NCBI GenBank assembly: GCA_029260315.1
Contig: JAJDDM010000135.1
Span: forward strand, 1 to 64,000
Reading direction: 5' to 3'
Length of the DNA: 64,000 nucleotides
From: Phycisphaerales bacterium
GTDB lineage: Bacteria > Planctomycetota > Phycisphaerae > Phycisphaerales > UBA1924
Under the pieces are notes generated by a model. That model was not told the DNA's origin. It saw nothing but the letters and a program-made list of their open reading frames with translations, and made no database searches. Positions 19,216-29,944 of this stretch are shown here, piece after piece. The first letter of the stretch is position 1. Each line of letters begins with the position of its first letter. The translations under genes and the position numbers were made by a program.

Positions 19216-19622
19216 GATAGTCCCCCCTGAGGGCCAAAGGGGAGAGCGCGGTCTCTTGGTTCGATTCTGCGTCGGGAACCACCGCTCGGCCGGCATCGAG
19301 GCGGTGAGGCAGCGGGTCGCGGAGGCGGGGCGTCTTCGGCGACGAGCGGGCTTGGCCCCGGTCTCCAGCGGAGCGGAACGGCCCGAGGTCGGGGCTCCGG
19401 TGCATCCGTCACTCCGTATGGATGGGAGTTGGCCGTTGGGGACAGCGAGCGAGGTGGCTAAGCCAGCCTTTGGACAGACCGAGGAAGATTCCTGAGAATT
19501 CCTGGCTGCCGTCTGTTCGGATTCCGCTCTCTCCAGTTAGGCGGGCAGCTCCCGTGCCATCGGCGGCGCTCGCGCCCACCTTCCGCAGACACATCTCACC
19601 TACTGGCGCATGGAGTAGCAGC

Positions 19623-20912
19623 ATGCAAAGGCAGACCCTCTTCTTAGCGGCCTTGGTGATCATGACCTTCGCCGCCTTGCCAGGGAACTCATCAGCGCAG
19701 CAGTTCCCCAAGTTGGACTCATCTTGGACCGTCACGGTGAACGGCCAGAGTGTCCAGGTCAACAATGACGGGAGCTTCGTCATCCCGAACGTCTCTGCGG
19801 CCGACCAGTTTGGGCCCGGGGGCCCGGGCACGGCGCCCGACTTCGTCAGTGACAACACACTGCGCGTCATTGGCGTGAGCACGGCGGACGGCGTTACGCG
19901 GTATGCGTACAGCGATGCGTTCCAGTTCGTGGCGGGGCAGGAGTTCTCGGTAGGGCAAATGACGATTACGGACGTCCCGCCCCCGTTTCCTCAGTCGATT
20001 GAGGCAACGCCGGATGACATAGTTCTGACGGCCAGCGGCCAGGCCACGGTTGTTCGCGTCGATGGTGAGCTCATCGATGGGAGCATTATTGATGTCACCG
20101 GAGCCGTTGCCGGAACCACCTACCTGACAAGCAATCCGGGGATCTTGGAAGTCGACTCGTTCGGGGTTGCGACGGCCATCAGCGATGGGCCGGCCTTCGT
20201 CACCGCCATCAACGAGGGTGCTGCCTCTGTAGTGCTGATCCAAGTCGTACTGGGCGATCCGTTGACGGAAGTCCGAGGATTCGTCCAGCTCGAGGACGGC
20301 ACCTCCGTGGTTGGCGCCGACGTAACGATCGGGGGGCAGGGACAAACGGCCCTATCGCTGGCCGATGGCAGCTTTGTGATCCCAAACGTGGCGACGCAGC
20401 TGGGTCTCTTGAACGTAACGGCCAGCGCTGTTATTGGAACAGAGTCCTTTGCAGGTTCCTCAGGTTCAGTCGAGCCCGTGCCCGGCCTGCTCACGGATGT
20501 CGGTTTGATCACCATGAGTGAGTTCACAGCCGTCACAATTACGTTCGACGCCGGAAGTGGGAGCCCTCCAAGCTACACAGAGTCCGGTCTCACCGTGGTT
20601 TCCGGCCAGGATCACCTCCATCTAGGAGATAACAGTCTTGATGGGAGTCCTGATCTCTACAACCACTCTGGATGTTGCTCGACGCCTTACGAATTCACAT
20701 TTGGCGGAGCTCCGTTTGGTGTCGTCAGTTTGGATATAGTGAATCTCCCGTCGGGAACGCACACATTCACATCGTCAAGTGGAGCAGTAGAGATCGTCGC
20801 CGGGCCTGGAGTTCATGTGTTTTCGGCGTCAGGATGGACAGGGATCACGTCGTTTAGGTGGGACGCGACGGGAAACATGATGATCGACGATCTCGTGATA
20901 GAGGCTGAGTAA
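19623..20912 (+). CDS. Secreted protein with carboxypeptidase-regulatory-like segments
   Basis: Signal peptide MQRQTLFLAALVIMTFAALPGNSSA; VRGFVQLEDGTSVVGADVTIGGQG...SLADGSFVIPNV. Confidence 0.7.
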   Translation: MQRQTLFLAALVIMTFAALPGNSSAQQFPKLDSSWTVTVNGQSVQVNNDGSFVIPNVSAADQFGPGGPGTAPDFVSDNTLRVIGVSTADGVTRYAYSDAFQFVAGQEFSVGQMTITDVPPPFPQSIEATPDDIVLTASGQATVVRVDGELIDGSIIDVTGAVAGTTYLTSNPGILEVDSFGVATAISDGPAFVTAINEGAASVVLIQVVLGDPLTEVRGFVQLEDGTSVVGADVTIGGQGQTALSLADGSFVIPNVATQLGLLNVTASAVIGTESFAGSSGSVEPVPGLLTDVGLITMSEFTAVTITFDAGSGSPPSYTESGLTVVSGQDHLHLGDNSLDGSPDLYNHSGCCSTPYEFTFGGAPFGVVSLDIVNLPSGTHTFTSSSGAVEIVAGPGVHVFSASGWTGITSFRWDATGNMMIDDLVIEAE

Positions 20913-23900
20913 TGGCCAGCGTCAAGATCAGGGCGTGGAGTCGAACAATGAGCGAGATGAATTCGCGGATGACTCTTGGCCTGCTAGGCCACAGAGTGAA
21001 GGGGGCGACAGCTGTGTATCGGACGAACATGCAAGTAGTATTAATCACCCTGTCAATCCTTGTGGCACTCGCGCCAACCGGGCACTCGACCCAAGGTGTG
21101 GGGGGCGGCACTCAGGACAAGATTGCTGTTTGTCACGTTCCTCCCGGGAACCCTGAGAACCCGGTTACGATCCTGATCTCTCCCTCAGCGCTTCCGGCGC
21201 ACCTTGCTCACGGTGATGTGCTCGGAAACTGCGGAGAGCCAGTCTCAACGACCGGGCCGACACTCGATCCAGTGCTGAGCCCCACGGCTTCGACGAGCAC
21301 GACGATCACTGGAGTGTCGCTCGAGTTGGGGAGCTCAATCCTCGTAGAGGGCGGTGCTCAGTCGGTGGAAGTGCCCGTGGAGGCTGACCAGACCTTCGAG
21401 GTTCCCGTAGATCTGAATCCAAATGCAAACAACCACCTATTCGTGACTGAGATCTTCGACGACGGAACTTCTAGCCCAATCGTAGGCGTTGAGGTGATCC
21501 AAGATGGAACACCACCGACGCTGTTCATCGACTTCCCGCTGGATGGTGCCGAGTTGACCACCGAGACCAGTGATGTGGCAGGACGTGTTAGTGATCTACT
21601 CAGTGGGTTCATGGGCCTTACAGTGACCGTCAATGGCATCGAAGCAGTCGTTGACATTGGCATCGGTACCAACGGCACGTTCTTTGCCGAGAGTGTCCCT
21701 CTTCTCCAGGGTCAACCCACGCTGGTTCAATCCATAGGTGTGGATGGTGTCGGAAACTCAGCCAGCGCGGCTGTCACCGTCACTCTTGTCGAGGTAGACG
21801 AGGGGGCGCCGTTCATGACGGCGATCTCCGGAAACGGTCAGAACGGGCTAGTTGATACTCAACTCGCTCTTCCCATCATCGTTCAACTTCTCAAGGGAGA
21901 TGGCAGTCCGTTCGGCGGAAAAGTCGTGACGTTTGACGTGGATCGAAGCAACGGTCAACTGAGTGATGGGCCGGTCGGCGGAACGCTTACGCACCAGGCT
22001 CTCACTGATGCGAACGGCTTTGCTCAGGCATACTGGACGCTCGGAAGCGATGCTGGTTGCGGTAATAACCGGGTTGCAGTCACGTCGACGGACATCCAAG
22101 GCACGGTATTCTTCTGCGCTAGCGCAACCGCAGGTCCGGCCTCACAGATCAACGTGGGTTCGGGCGATATGCAGAAGGCGGAAGTATTGGGGCCCGCCAC
22201 GGAGCCTCTGCGCGTGTGGGTCAGCGATTCCTGCAATGGAGTTGAGGGAGTGCCGGTCACTTTCATCGTTGAGGGCGGGGGTGGAGCTGTAAACGGCCTA
22301 CCGGTGTTCACGGTCACGACGAGCTCCACAGGGCATGCGGAGGTAGGCTTCCTGACAGGTGCCGAGCCGGGCAACAACACGGTTGTGGCCGATTTCTTCG
22401 GGAACTCCGGGAATCCGGTCACGTTCACGATTGTGGGCGTAGAGAGCAACCCGGAGCTGCCAACGAGTCTGGTCGGCGTGGTGGTCGACAATGGAGGCCA
22501 GCCAATCCAGGGGGCTTCGTGCACACTCGAAGTGGGAGGACTGATGCTCGGCCCGAGTGCGTCCGATCTCGACGGACGGTTCGAGTTCACGGACACGGTG
22601 GTGTCGGGTCCGGCCGAGCTCCAAATCGACGGACTTGTGGCCACGCACGTCGGTGGCATCGGTGGGATGGACGTGTTGCCCGGGAGCTTCCCGGCTCTCG
22701 AGTTCGAACTGGTACTTGTGCCGAACGCCGAGAATTCGCTGCCGAGCCCCGTCAAGCTACCCCCGCTCGATCCACTTAACGCACGTGCCTACAACGGCAC
22801 GGCTGATGTGACACTCACAGTGGTGGGCATCGAGGGGCTGTCGATGACGGTGAAGGCGGGCTCGGTTACGTTGGCTGATGGCAGCGTGCCCAGCCCCGCG
22901 AACCCGACCATCCTGTCGCTGAACCAGGTTCATGCGGACGATGTTCCGATGCCCATGCCTGATGGCGCTGCACCTCCGTTCGCGTGGACGCTACAGCCGG
23001 CTGGCGCGACGTTCGACCCTCCCGTCGCCATCACGTACCCGAACATGTCCGGCCTCCCACCCGGAGCGATCGCTTACTTCCTTAGTTTCGATCATGACAC
23101 CGGAGAATTCGAGATCATCGGAAGTGGTGAAGTGACGGGTGATGGGCTGTCTATCGTCTCGGATCCGGGTGTCGGCATCGCGACGGCCGGTTGGGGCTGC
23201 AACTGCCCTCCGTACTCGATCACTGACGACTGTAAGAACTGCAACGTGCAAGTAATGGGGCCCGATTTTGCGTGTACAGGTTCGAGTCAAACCTATGTGG
23301 CGAAGGCCACTGGCGGAGGAACGCTCACATGGAAGGTCTCCGATGGGGCGTCCTCCTCATCCTCGAGTGCGACTGTAAGCGACGGTGAGTGCGTATCCCT
23401 AGATGTGAGCTTTAACTCTGAGGGACCTGCTGGAGGACCACAAAGTTCCGGAAACAAGGTCGAGGCGACACTTGTCTGCAGTAGTGGGCTGACTGACCAG
23501 GGCGGAGTTGGAGTCGGAGTGGCATCCAGCGTAGATCCAGGCTCGGTTCCAATTACATTCACGCCTGGTTCACCTGCGCCAACACCTAGTGGGTGGGGTG
23601 TAACGGTATTCGATGACCCCCTGGTCGATATTACTGCCTACTGTGATCATGGCGCCGGAGTTTGGAGGTGTAGAGTGACCGAGGCTGAGGCTACGCACCA
23701 CCAGGCCGTTCGGCTGTTGCCGGGTGTTGTAGAGGTCACGCAGGCGCTTGTGAATTCAACGACAAACTGTTCCACTCTGAATACGATGATCAGTAGTCTG
23801 CTCAGTGTCGCGAACCAGGGGGCCGATTCCGGCTACTACATGTTGGCAGCTGTTCAGGCGCACGAGGATGTGCATGTCCAGCAGTACATAGCGGGGGTTA

Positions 23901-24169
23901 CGCCACTGTATGCGACGTTTGTCTTGTCGGCAGAGGCCCTTACAGTCCCCCTTTCGAGCCATACAAATGCAGCCGATGCGACCACTGCTCTGAAGGGCCT
24001 TGCCGCCTACGTGACCGCATTCGATGCGTTTTGCCTTGGGGAAACGGCAGTGGCCAATCAAACCGCTTCGCACGTGCCGGCTACGCCCTTCGTGCAGGCT
24101 GAACTCGGAGTCGTAAACCCCATGATTACGAATATCAACACTCAGAAGGCAACTTTGGGATGCCCATAG
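20912..24169 (+). CDS. Large secreted Ig-like/Big_1 protein with C-terminal HExxH motif
   Basis: CHVPPGNPENPVTILISPSALPAHLAHGDVLGNCG motif; Big_1-like repeats; VQAHEDVHVQQYIAG; overlaps upstream stop. Confidence 0.75.
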   Translation: MASVKIRAWSRTMSEMNSRMTLGLLGHRVKGATAVYRTNMQVVLITLSILVALAPTGHSTQGVGGGTQDKIAVCHVPPGNPENPVTILISPSALPAHLAHGDVLGNCGEPVSTTGPTLDPVLSPTASTSTTITGVSLELGSSILVEGGAQSVEVPVEADQTFEVPVDLNPNANNHLFVTEIFDDGTSSPIVGVEVIQDGTPPTLFIDFPLDGAELTTETSDVAGRVSDLLSGFMGLTVTVNGIEAVVDIGIGTNGTFFAESVPLLQGQPTLVQSIGVDGVGNSASAAVTVTLVEVDEGAPFMTAISGNGQNGLVDTQLALPIIVQLLKGDGSPFGGKVVTFDVDRSNGQLSDGPVGGTLTHQALTDANGFAQAYWTLGSDAGCGNNRVAVTSTDIQGTVFFCASATAGPASQINVGSGDMQKAEVLGPATEPLRVWVSDSCNGVEGVPVTFIVEGGGGAVNGLPVFTVTTSSTGHAEVGFLTGAEPGNNTVVADFFGNSGNPVTFTIVGVESNPELPTSLVGVVVDNGGQPIQGASCTLEVGGLMLGPSASDLDGRFEFTDTVVSGPAELQIDGLVATHVGGIGGMDVLPGSFPALEFELVLVPNAENSLPSPVKLPPLDPLNARAYNGTADVTLTVVGIEGLSMTVKAGSVTLADGSVPSPANPTILSLNQVHADDVPMPMPDGAAPPFAWTLQPAGATFDPPVAITYPNMSGLPPGAIAYFLSFDHDTGEFEIIGSGEVTGDGLSIVSDPGVGIATAGWGCNCPPYSITDDCKNCNVQVMGPDFACTGSSQTYVAKATGGGTLTWKVSDGASSSSSSATVSDGECVSLDVSFNSEGPAGGPQSSGNKVEATLVCSSGLTDQGGVGVGVASSVDPGSVPITFTPGSPAPTPSGWGVTVFDDPLVDITAYCDHGAGVWRCRVTEAEATHHQAVRLLPGVVEVTQALVNSTTNCSTLNTMISSLLSVANQGADSGYYMLAAVQAHEDVHVQQYIAGVTPLYATFVLSAEALTVPLSSHTNAADATTALKGLAAYVTAFDAFCLGETAVANQTASHVPATPFVQAELGVVNPMITNINTQKATLGCP

Positions 24170-24825
24170 CCAATCAGAAGAATGGGACGATTCCCTCCGA
24201 AGGATTCCAAAGCAGGCTCTTGGGGATTGGAGTGGCTCTTGCCGTCGCATGTGTCATGCTCGGGTGCCGGAGGGAACCTGAAGAGCCGTCAGGATCTATC
24301 GAGACTGGAACATATCAGGAGAGAGGGGGGGCACCCCCGGGGGTTGGTGCGAGAGACAGTGCTGACATGATAGTGGACGAAATACTGCACTTCGACATTC
24401 AGCCGAACTTCCATGAAGACGGTGGTCTCGTTTCACTAGATATAAACATACAAAACACATCGAATACCAGCGACGTTGTTCTTCGAGTAAATAGAAGGTT
24501 GGATGCTTCGTTCATGATTATGGTACGGGATTCGGAAGGCGTGCTCCTGTCGCTCGCTCCCCCAAAGTTCAGCACTGAAGATGCGCAGCAACTTGATGAA
24601 ATCCACGTTTCGAGAGCTGGAACGCGAGCCTGGACAATAGCTATCAAGGACCGGGTACACTCCCTTCCGCAGAGCCCGCTACAGGCAACGATTGTCGTTC
24701 GTTGTAGTGTCCTCTACGCGGTTCTCGGTAAGGATGGCGGACGGGAGGCTGACTTCAGGCCGTTAGTGACAGAGGCATACACTGCGTCGGTTGCGCTGAC
24801 AGAGACGGCACTGGCGAGCGGATAG
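24160..24825 (+). CDS. Putative lipoprotein
   Basis: Lipobox-like LAVACVMLGC; overlaps upstream CDS stop (coupled). Confidence 0.6.
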   Translation: MPIANQKNGTIPSEGFQSRLLGIGVALAVACVMLGCRREPEEPSGSIETGTYQERGGAPPGVGARDSADMIVDEILHFDIQPNFHEDGGLVSLDINIQNTSNTSDVVLRVNRRLDASFMIMVRDSEGVLLSLAPPKFSTEDAQQLDEIHVSRAGTRAWTIAIKDRVHSLPQSPLQATIVVRCSVLYAVLGKDGGREADFRPLVTEAYTASVALTETALASG

Positions 24826-24886
24826 GTCGTGGTCTCGCTTGGCGCAGCGCTTCCCGCGGTCAACACGCCCTTCAAGGTCGCTCAGG

Positions 24887-25115
24887 ACAAGAGCGCGTGA
24901 CTGGACTCGTACTGGCGATGTCAGCTTGGGAAGCCGCGCAGGGGAACATGCCGACGGCGATGACATCGGCGGACAATCGATGGCAAGTGAGGACACTCCA
25001 GAGCGTTGCGACGATGGCGACGAGTGGTTAGGGCTCTGGTGAGAGGCCATCAGCGGACAATCTAGGACCGACTTTCTGGCAGCAAATTGGCAGAGGTCGC
25101 GGGTTCGGTTCAGTA
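24887..25115. repeat. Dispersed repeat R2, copy B
   Basis: Same module as 18990-19215, including degenerate TCAGCTTGGGAAGC. Confidence 0.8.
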
Positions 25116-25450
25116 GTCGCTATTCGCCTGCCAGATACCGCCGCCCTGTTCGAGGCTGGCCTTGAGGTCACGCAGGAACCAATCGAGCAGGTCTGAATCG
25201 TTGGGGTTTCGGGCTTCCGGCAGCTGTGGCCCGGCGCCCGACTGGTTGAGCTTGTGACTCTTGCGCAGCTCAAGATGCCCGTCGGCAAACCGGAGAACCT
25301 TGACCCGAAGGAGGCTCGGCTGCTGCTCGGTCCGCGAAGAGCTTTCGGCTCGAGCCAGAAGTAGTGTTCGCCCGCACAACTGGCGTAGTCTCTGACGAGT
25401 CTAGAATAGCGCTTCGGCCAGTTTGTGAACTCCAGTTGGTCTACAACCAT
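25112..25450 (-). pseudogene. Possible frameshifted small hypothetical protein
   Basis: MVVDQLEFTNWPKRYSRLVRDYASCAGEHYFWLEPKAL in one frame, then QPSLLRVKVLRFADGHLELRKSHK... in another. Confidence 0.3.
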
Positions 25451-25499
25451 TCCCCCTCCGTTCGGTTCGTGGTTCCCCGTGTCCTAGTGAAGTTGTAGG

Positions 25500-25700
25500 G
25501 CAGGTTCAAGGGCGATCAGGTGCGGACTTGATGCCTCGTTCTTCAGGATCCTCGAGACAGTTGTTCGGCCGACACGATGGCCCAGGTCATGGATGCGTGT
25601 GTAGGACCAGCTCGAGTTCTCGTTGGCCATGCGGACGACGAGCCTCTTGATCTCCTGCATGACGCCTCGACGACCCGTCCGTGGCTGTACCCGGAGCGGG
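25500..25700 (-). pseudogene. IS3/IS481-type transposase fragment
   Basis: [43 protein letters not shown]. Confidence 0.65.
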
Positions 25701-25930
25701 TGGGACTCGGCCATCATGTGATGTGGGACCAGGATGAGGCGCGGCACACCGGCCCAGGATCGCGCTGGCCCGAGGTCGGCCGGCATGAACGCGGTGGAAC
25801 GCATGAAACTCCGACTGGGCACTTGGCCATACGGCCTATCGCCGACCTGACCAGGAGGAGGACAGCACATGGGCACGAGGAAGCACGAGACTGCCCTCGC
25901 GACACGAACCCGAGGTTCTCGCGCAATCGA

Positions 25931-26569
25931 TTACAGGTCGAAGTAGTCGGTCCCGCTCGAGCCCTTCCCCTCGGTGTTGGCGCGGAACTCCCCCGTCTCC
26001 GAGCTGTACAGCCACCCGCCGGCCCCGGTCGGTGCATCCGGCATCCGCGAGACGATGTGCACGACGTCGAGCTTGTCGATGGGGTTCTGTGGGAACGACC
26101 GTCGCAGATACGGGCCAAGCTCGTCCCCAGGTTCCCCGGCCACCGTCGTCTTGGTCGTGAGCTGCTCGACCACGCGCTCGTCTGGGTAGTGATCCATGTG
26201 CTGGATCTTGTACATCTCTGCAGCCCGGCGGATCGTCGCCAACGCGGAGGCCAGGGCCGCCTCCTCGTGCTCCGACGAGGTCGTGTTGAACTGCGGCACC
26301 ATGACCATGAGGAAGGCCGTGCCGAGGAACAGGGTCAGCAGCAGCAGGCCCGCCACGCGCGACCACGTCCGACGCCCAACACGCTGGGTCTCCTCCGGAG
26401 TCGGCAGCACCACCATCTTGCCATCCTCCTCAAGGCGCTGCTCGAGTACCCGGATCTGCAGGCGGGCCTCGCGGAGCTGGGTGAGCGTGAGGAGGAGCTT
26501 CACGCCGCCAGCCAGCAGACCCCCGAGCACCAGGATCACGGGCCACCAGGAGGCGATGAGTTCAGGCAT
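25931..26569 (-). CDS. Membrane-anchored pilin/GspG-like domain protein, paralog 1
   Basis: Two hydrophobic segments then ASALATIRRAAEMYKIQHMDHYPDE...GPYLRRSFPQNPID...GAGGWLYSSETGEFRANTEG. Confidence 0.65.
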   Translation of the reverse strand: MPELIASWWPVILVLGGLLAGGVKLLLTLTQLREARLQIRVLEQRLEEDGKMVVLPTPEETQRVGRRTWSRVAGLLLLTLFLGTAFLMVMVPQFNTTSSEHEEAALASALATIRRAAEMYKIQHMDHYPDERVVEQLTTKTTVAGEPGDELGPYLRRSFPQNPIDKLDVVHIVSRMPDAPTGAGGWLYSSETGEFRANTEGKGSSGTDYFDL

Positions 26570-26728
26570 GGGGTCGCGGGCCTCCGGGAGACTGGGGCCT
26601 GTCGGAGCGGGGGCCCCATAGACAGAAGCGGAAGGAGAGCTCCGGCCCGAAGTAGGGGCTCATATGCGAGGGTCAGAGCCTAGCGTTTTCCCTAACGGGC
26701 GGGAGGTGGGCAGGGGTCTTCGCCGCCA

Positions 26729-27352
26729 CTACTGATCGAGGTCGAGGTAGTCGATTCCGCTGGAGTCCTTCGCAGGCGTGCCCGTTAGGACCGCCTCAGT
26801 GTACGGGCCGTACGCCCAGCCGCCGGCTTCTGGCAGGGGCGACATGATCTGCACGGCCGCCCGCTCATCGACATGGTCTTCAGTGGACCCATGGACAAGG
26901 TACGGACCGTGCCGACTATCCGGTTCCGCTGAGGTCACCCCCGCGGCGATGAGCAGCTCAATGAAGCGCTCGTCCGGGTCCTGGTCGGGGTGCTGCGACT
27001 TGTACATCTCGATAGCCTGTCGCATGGTCGCGAGGTTTGAGGCGAGGGCTTCCTCCTTGCTGGCGCGCGCGCTGAACTGTGGAACAACGACCAGGACAGC
27101 TAGGCCGACGATGAACGCTATGACCAGCACGCCGGCCACGCGCAACCAGGTCCACTTCCCACGATTCCCGATCTCCTCAGGCCCCGGCAGGACCACGACG
27201 TGCCCGCCTTCCCTGAGACCCCGCTCGAGCCCCTCGATGCGCAGCTGCGCTTCTCGGAGCTGCGTGAGCGCCCCGAGAAGCTTGGCGCCTCCAGCCAAGA
27301 TTCCCACCAGGATGACGGGGTACGACCACCAGTCGGCAATGACGTTGATCAT
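26729..27352 (-). CDS. Membrane-anchored pilin/GspG-like domain protein, paralog 2
   Basis: Same architecture: WWSYPVILVGILAGGAKLLGALTQLREAQLRIEGLE...SNLATMRQAIEMYKSQHPDQDPDE...GGWAYGPYTEAV. Confidence 0.6.
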   Translation of the reverse strand: MINVIADWWSYPVILVGILAGGAKLLGALTQLREAQLRIEGLERGLREGGHVVVLPGPEEIGNRGKWTWLRVAGVLVIAFIVGLAVLVVVPQFSARASKEEALASNLATMRQAIEMYKSQHPDQDPDERFIELLIAAGVTSAEPDSRHGPYLVHGSTEDHVDERAAVQIMSPLPEAGGWAYGPYTEAVLTGTPAKDSSGIDYLDLDQ

Positions 27353-27399
27353 GAGCTGTCTCGGGACGGCTCTGGCGCACCCTGAAGGAGCGGAGTTCA

Positions 27400-27659
27400 C
27401 GCCCCAGGCGAACAGGCCGGCTTCTGGCAGGGGGACAGCCGAGGACACATGAGGGCCGACTTGCTGGCAGAACTGGTGGTCTCGCTCGTTGTCGGGGTCC
27501 AGCTTGGTCCTCGCGGCTCGGCGTCTCAAGGCCGGGACGAGCCTCGAAGTAGCCGACCACCAGCCGCCGGAAGTACACGCCCGGGGAGAGTCTCGCCGTA
27601 GGACTGGTAGCGTCGAGCACAGGGAACTGCCTGCTCGGCAGTAAAGGAGAGCAGGCCAC
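27400..27659 (-). pseudogene. Transposase remnant, copy 2 of 14494..14763
   Basis: MACSPLLPSRQFPVLDATSPTARLSPGVYFRRLVVGYFEARPGLETPSREDQAGPRQRARP. Confidence 0.7.
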
Positions 27660-28258
27660 TATCGCTTGCGCGGCTTGGGCCTCGCGTCGCCGCGCCCCCG
27701 CCGGGCCATCTGTTGATTCACACCGGTGACGTTCATTCGATAGCGAAGCATGTCCTTGCTCACGCCGTAGCGAGGAACGGCTTGTTCGTCGGTCCAGCCC
27801 TGCTCCCTAATGTGGAGGAGCGCTGGTCGCGGGAGGAGCAAACAACCCCCTAGCCAATCTGCCTCGGACTCCTGGGAGCGGCTGTAGGTATGCAGCATGA
27901 GCAGGCCGTCCTCAGCAACGTCGATCCTGCTCGGCTCGTGCCCGATGATTACATGGGCAAGTTCATGCATCAGGTTGCTTGCTGGCCTGCCCCCGGAGTG
28001 CGCGGAATTGAGGATGACGACAGTCGTGTTTGACGCGTGGATTGTCACCGCCGACCAACCGCCAGGATCTTCCTCGAGGAGGACCTCCAGCGCGTCCTCC
28101 GGGACGCCCGGTACATCCCTCGCGCTCCACACCGCGACGCCGAGGTGCTGGGCCAGGCCATCTGGGTCGAGTGGTTCCTGCGGCCGGAGGTCAAGCTCAC
28201 GCCGAAGGTTGCTGGACGTGTTCTCGCACCATGTCTTGAAGCCTCGAACGAACGTCAC
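27659..28258 (-). CDS. ImmA/IrrE-family metallopeptidase, copy 2
   Basis: Near-identical to 14763..15362; LMHELAHVIIGHEPSR. Confidence 0.88.
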   Translation of the reverse strand: MTFVRGFKTWCENTSSNLRRELDLRPQEPLDPDGLAQHLGVAVWSARDVPGVPEDALEVLLEEDPGGWSAVTIHASNTTVVILNSAHSGGRPASNLMHELAHVIIGHEPSRIDVAEDGLLMLHTYSRSQESEADWLGGCLLLPRPALLHIREQGWTDEQAVPRYGVSKDMLRYRMNVTGVNQQMARRGRGDARPKPRKR

Positions 28259-28400
28259 TCGAGCGGAGGTTCCGTGGCGAGAATGGCACGCTGAGCGGCC
28301 AGGATCATCTGGGATAGCGCCTGTGCCGTCGTTGGTGAGATGGCCTGAGGCTTTTTGAAGTGGACCGCCACCTTGGCGATCTCGCTGCGCTTTGTCGCTG
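28255..28400 (-). pseudogene. Truncated XRE regulator, C-terminal part only
   Basis: IAKVAVHFKKPQAISPTTAQALSQMILAAQRAILATEPPLE matches the C-terminus of 15359..15709; HTH missing. Confidence 0.8.
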
Positions 28401-28867
28401 CGAAGCTGGTGCAAGCGCTACCCGCAGCCTTCAACGGGGCCTTCCCAACTGCACGCCGACGTGCTACGAAAGCCGAGCCTCTACGAATGGACACCGGGTC
28501 CGACTATTCGGTAGTGCGAATGGAAGCCTGGCGGGATGCTGCGGAGACATCGACTTGCGGAACGTGCAGGACTTGACGACCGTGGCCCTCTCATGGAAGG
28601 CACAGGCATTTGTCAGTGGAGGAGGGTGAAACAAGAGTTGCAAGAGCCGGCGCCGCAGGCACTCGCTGCCCGGGAATCAGGGCCAAGGCACTGGCGTGCT
28701 TTAGGGAGCGGGGAACTACTCAGAGTGGGAGGCCGGGTGGGAATCCGAGTGCTCTTGCGCGAGCAGTGCCAGGGCTCCGGGGCGCCCACGCGTCGGACTC
28801 CTTCTCGCGGTGTGCCATAACGGGCATTAGGAAGGGAAGGAGTGGTCATACCTCCCTCTCTGTTCCT

Positions 28868-29944
28868 ATGATTGGCGGAGAAGAAGTCGAACCTGACATC
28901 CACCCGGCTTTGGAATCGTCGTTTCAACTACTCGACCGAGCGTCTGACGTACCTATGCACCAACCGACCAGAATTGGCATTGTCGGCCTCGGCCATGTGT
29001 TTGAGTGGCAGGCCAAGGCTCTTGAGTTGGTCTCCGGAATTGAAGTCTCTGGCGGAACCGACACTGACCCGGCGAAGGCGGGCAACCTATCCAAGGGCAC
29101 CTTCTATCCGTCGCTTGACGAGCTGCTCGCCACGGATGTCGATGCCGTCTTGGTCTCGACGCCGCCGGCGACTCACCATGACATAGCAACGCAGGTCCTT
29201 CGGTCCGGAAGGCATGTGCTGTTGGAAAAGCCCGCCACGCTGGATCTCGGGCACTTGTCGAGCCTCTATGCGCTGGCTCGCGATCTTGAGCGCCGACTAG
29301 TCGTCGCCTTCCATGCCTCGTTTGCCGCAGACGTCCTCTGGGTCGTACAGCGGCTCAAGCACGGATCGCTGGCAGTGCACGGGCAGATCGATTCGGTCCG
29401 ATCGTGCTTTTGCGACCCCTATCTCACGACGAGGGGCATTGCGCCCGAGCACGCAGCGCTCGGCGGCAGCTGGATCGACAGTGGGATCAACGCCCTCAGC
29501 GTGCTTGCATCACTCGTGCGGGATCCAGTCCTGACAGAGGCACGGGCGACTGTTGTTCCGCAGTTCGGCCCTCTCGACGTCGCTGCGCTGGCAGACTTCG
29601 AGTTCTCGGACACCGTCACCGGCCGCAGGGGCCGGGCCTCGATCGAGACGAACTGGGCACTCGGCATAAATAGGAAGACGACGTCGCTGCGCTTCACCGA
29701 CGGCACCGAACTGCTCCTGGACCACTCAGGGCAACAGGTCGTCGAGACGTCTCCCTCGGGTGCCGGCTGCGTTCTGGCTGAGTTCTCCGACGGGCCGCCG
29801 AGGCTCGTGACCCACTATATGGGCGTTTTCCAGAACTTCCTCCAGCACCTCGCCCGCGGGTCTGACAACGAAGAGTTCGCACGGCTCACCCACCGTCTGC
29901 TGCTCCAGGCTCGCGACGAGGCCGTCCGGCTTGGCGTTACGTGA
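28868..29944 (+). CDS. Gfo/Idh/MocA-family oxidoreductase
   Basis: RIGIVGLGHVFEWQAKALELVSGIEV...VLVSTPPATHHDIATQVLRSGRHVLLEKPATL. Confidence 0.9.
   Translation: MIGGEEVEPDIHPALESSFQLLDRASDVPMHQPTRIGIVGLGHVFEWQAKALELVSGIEVSGGTDTDPAKAGNLSKGTFYPSLDELLATDVDAVLVSTPPATHHDIATQVLRSGRHVLLEKPATLDLGHLSSLYALARDLERRLVVAFHASFAADVLWVVQRLKHGSLAVHGQIDSVRSCFCDPYLTTRGIAPEHAALGGSWIDSGINALSVLASLVRDPVLTEARATVVPQFGPLDVAALADFEFSDTVTGRRGRASIETNWALGINRKTTSLRFTDGTELLLDHSGQQVVETSPSGAGCVLAEFSDGPPRLVTHYMGVFQNFLQHLARGSDNEEFARLTHRLLLQARDEAVRLGVT

Noticed and set aside
24839-25042. 67-aa ORF MAQRFPRSTRPSRSLRTRARDWTRTGDVSLGSRAG...
   Set aside because: Translation of the repeat R2/tRNA-Gly-like segment, not a gene.
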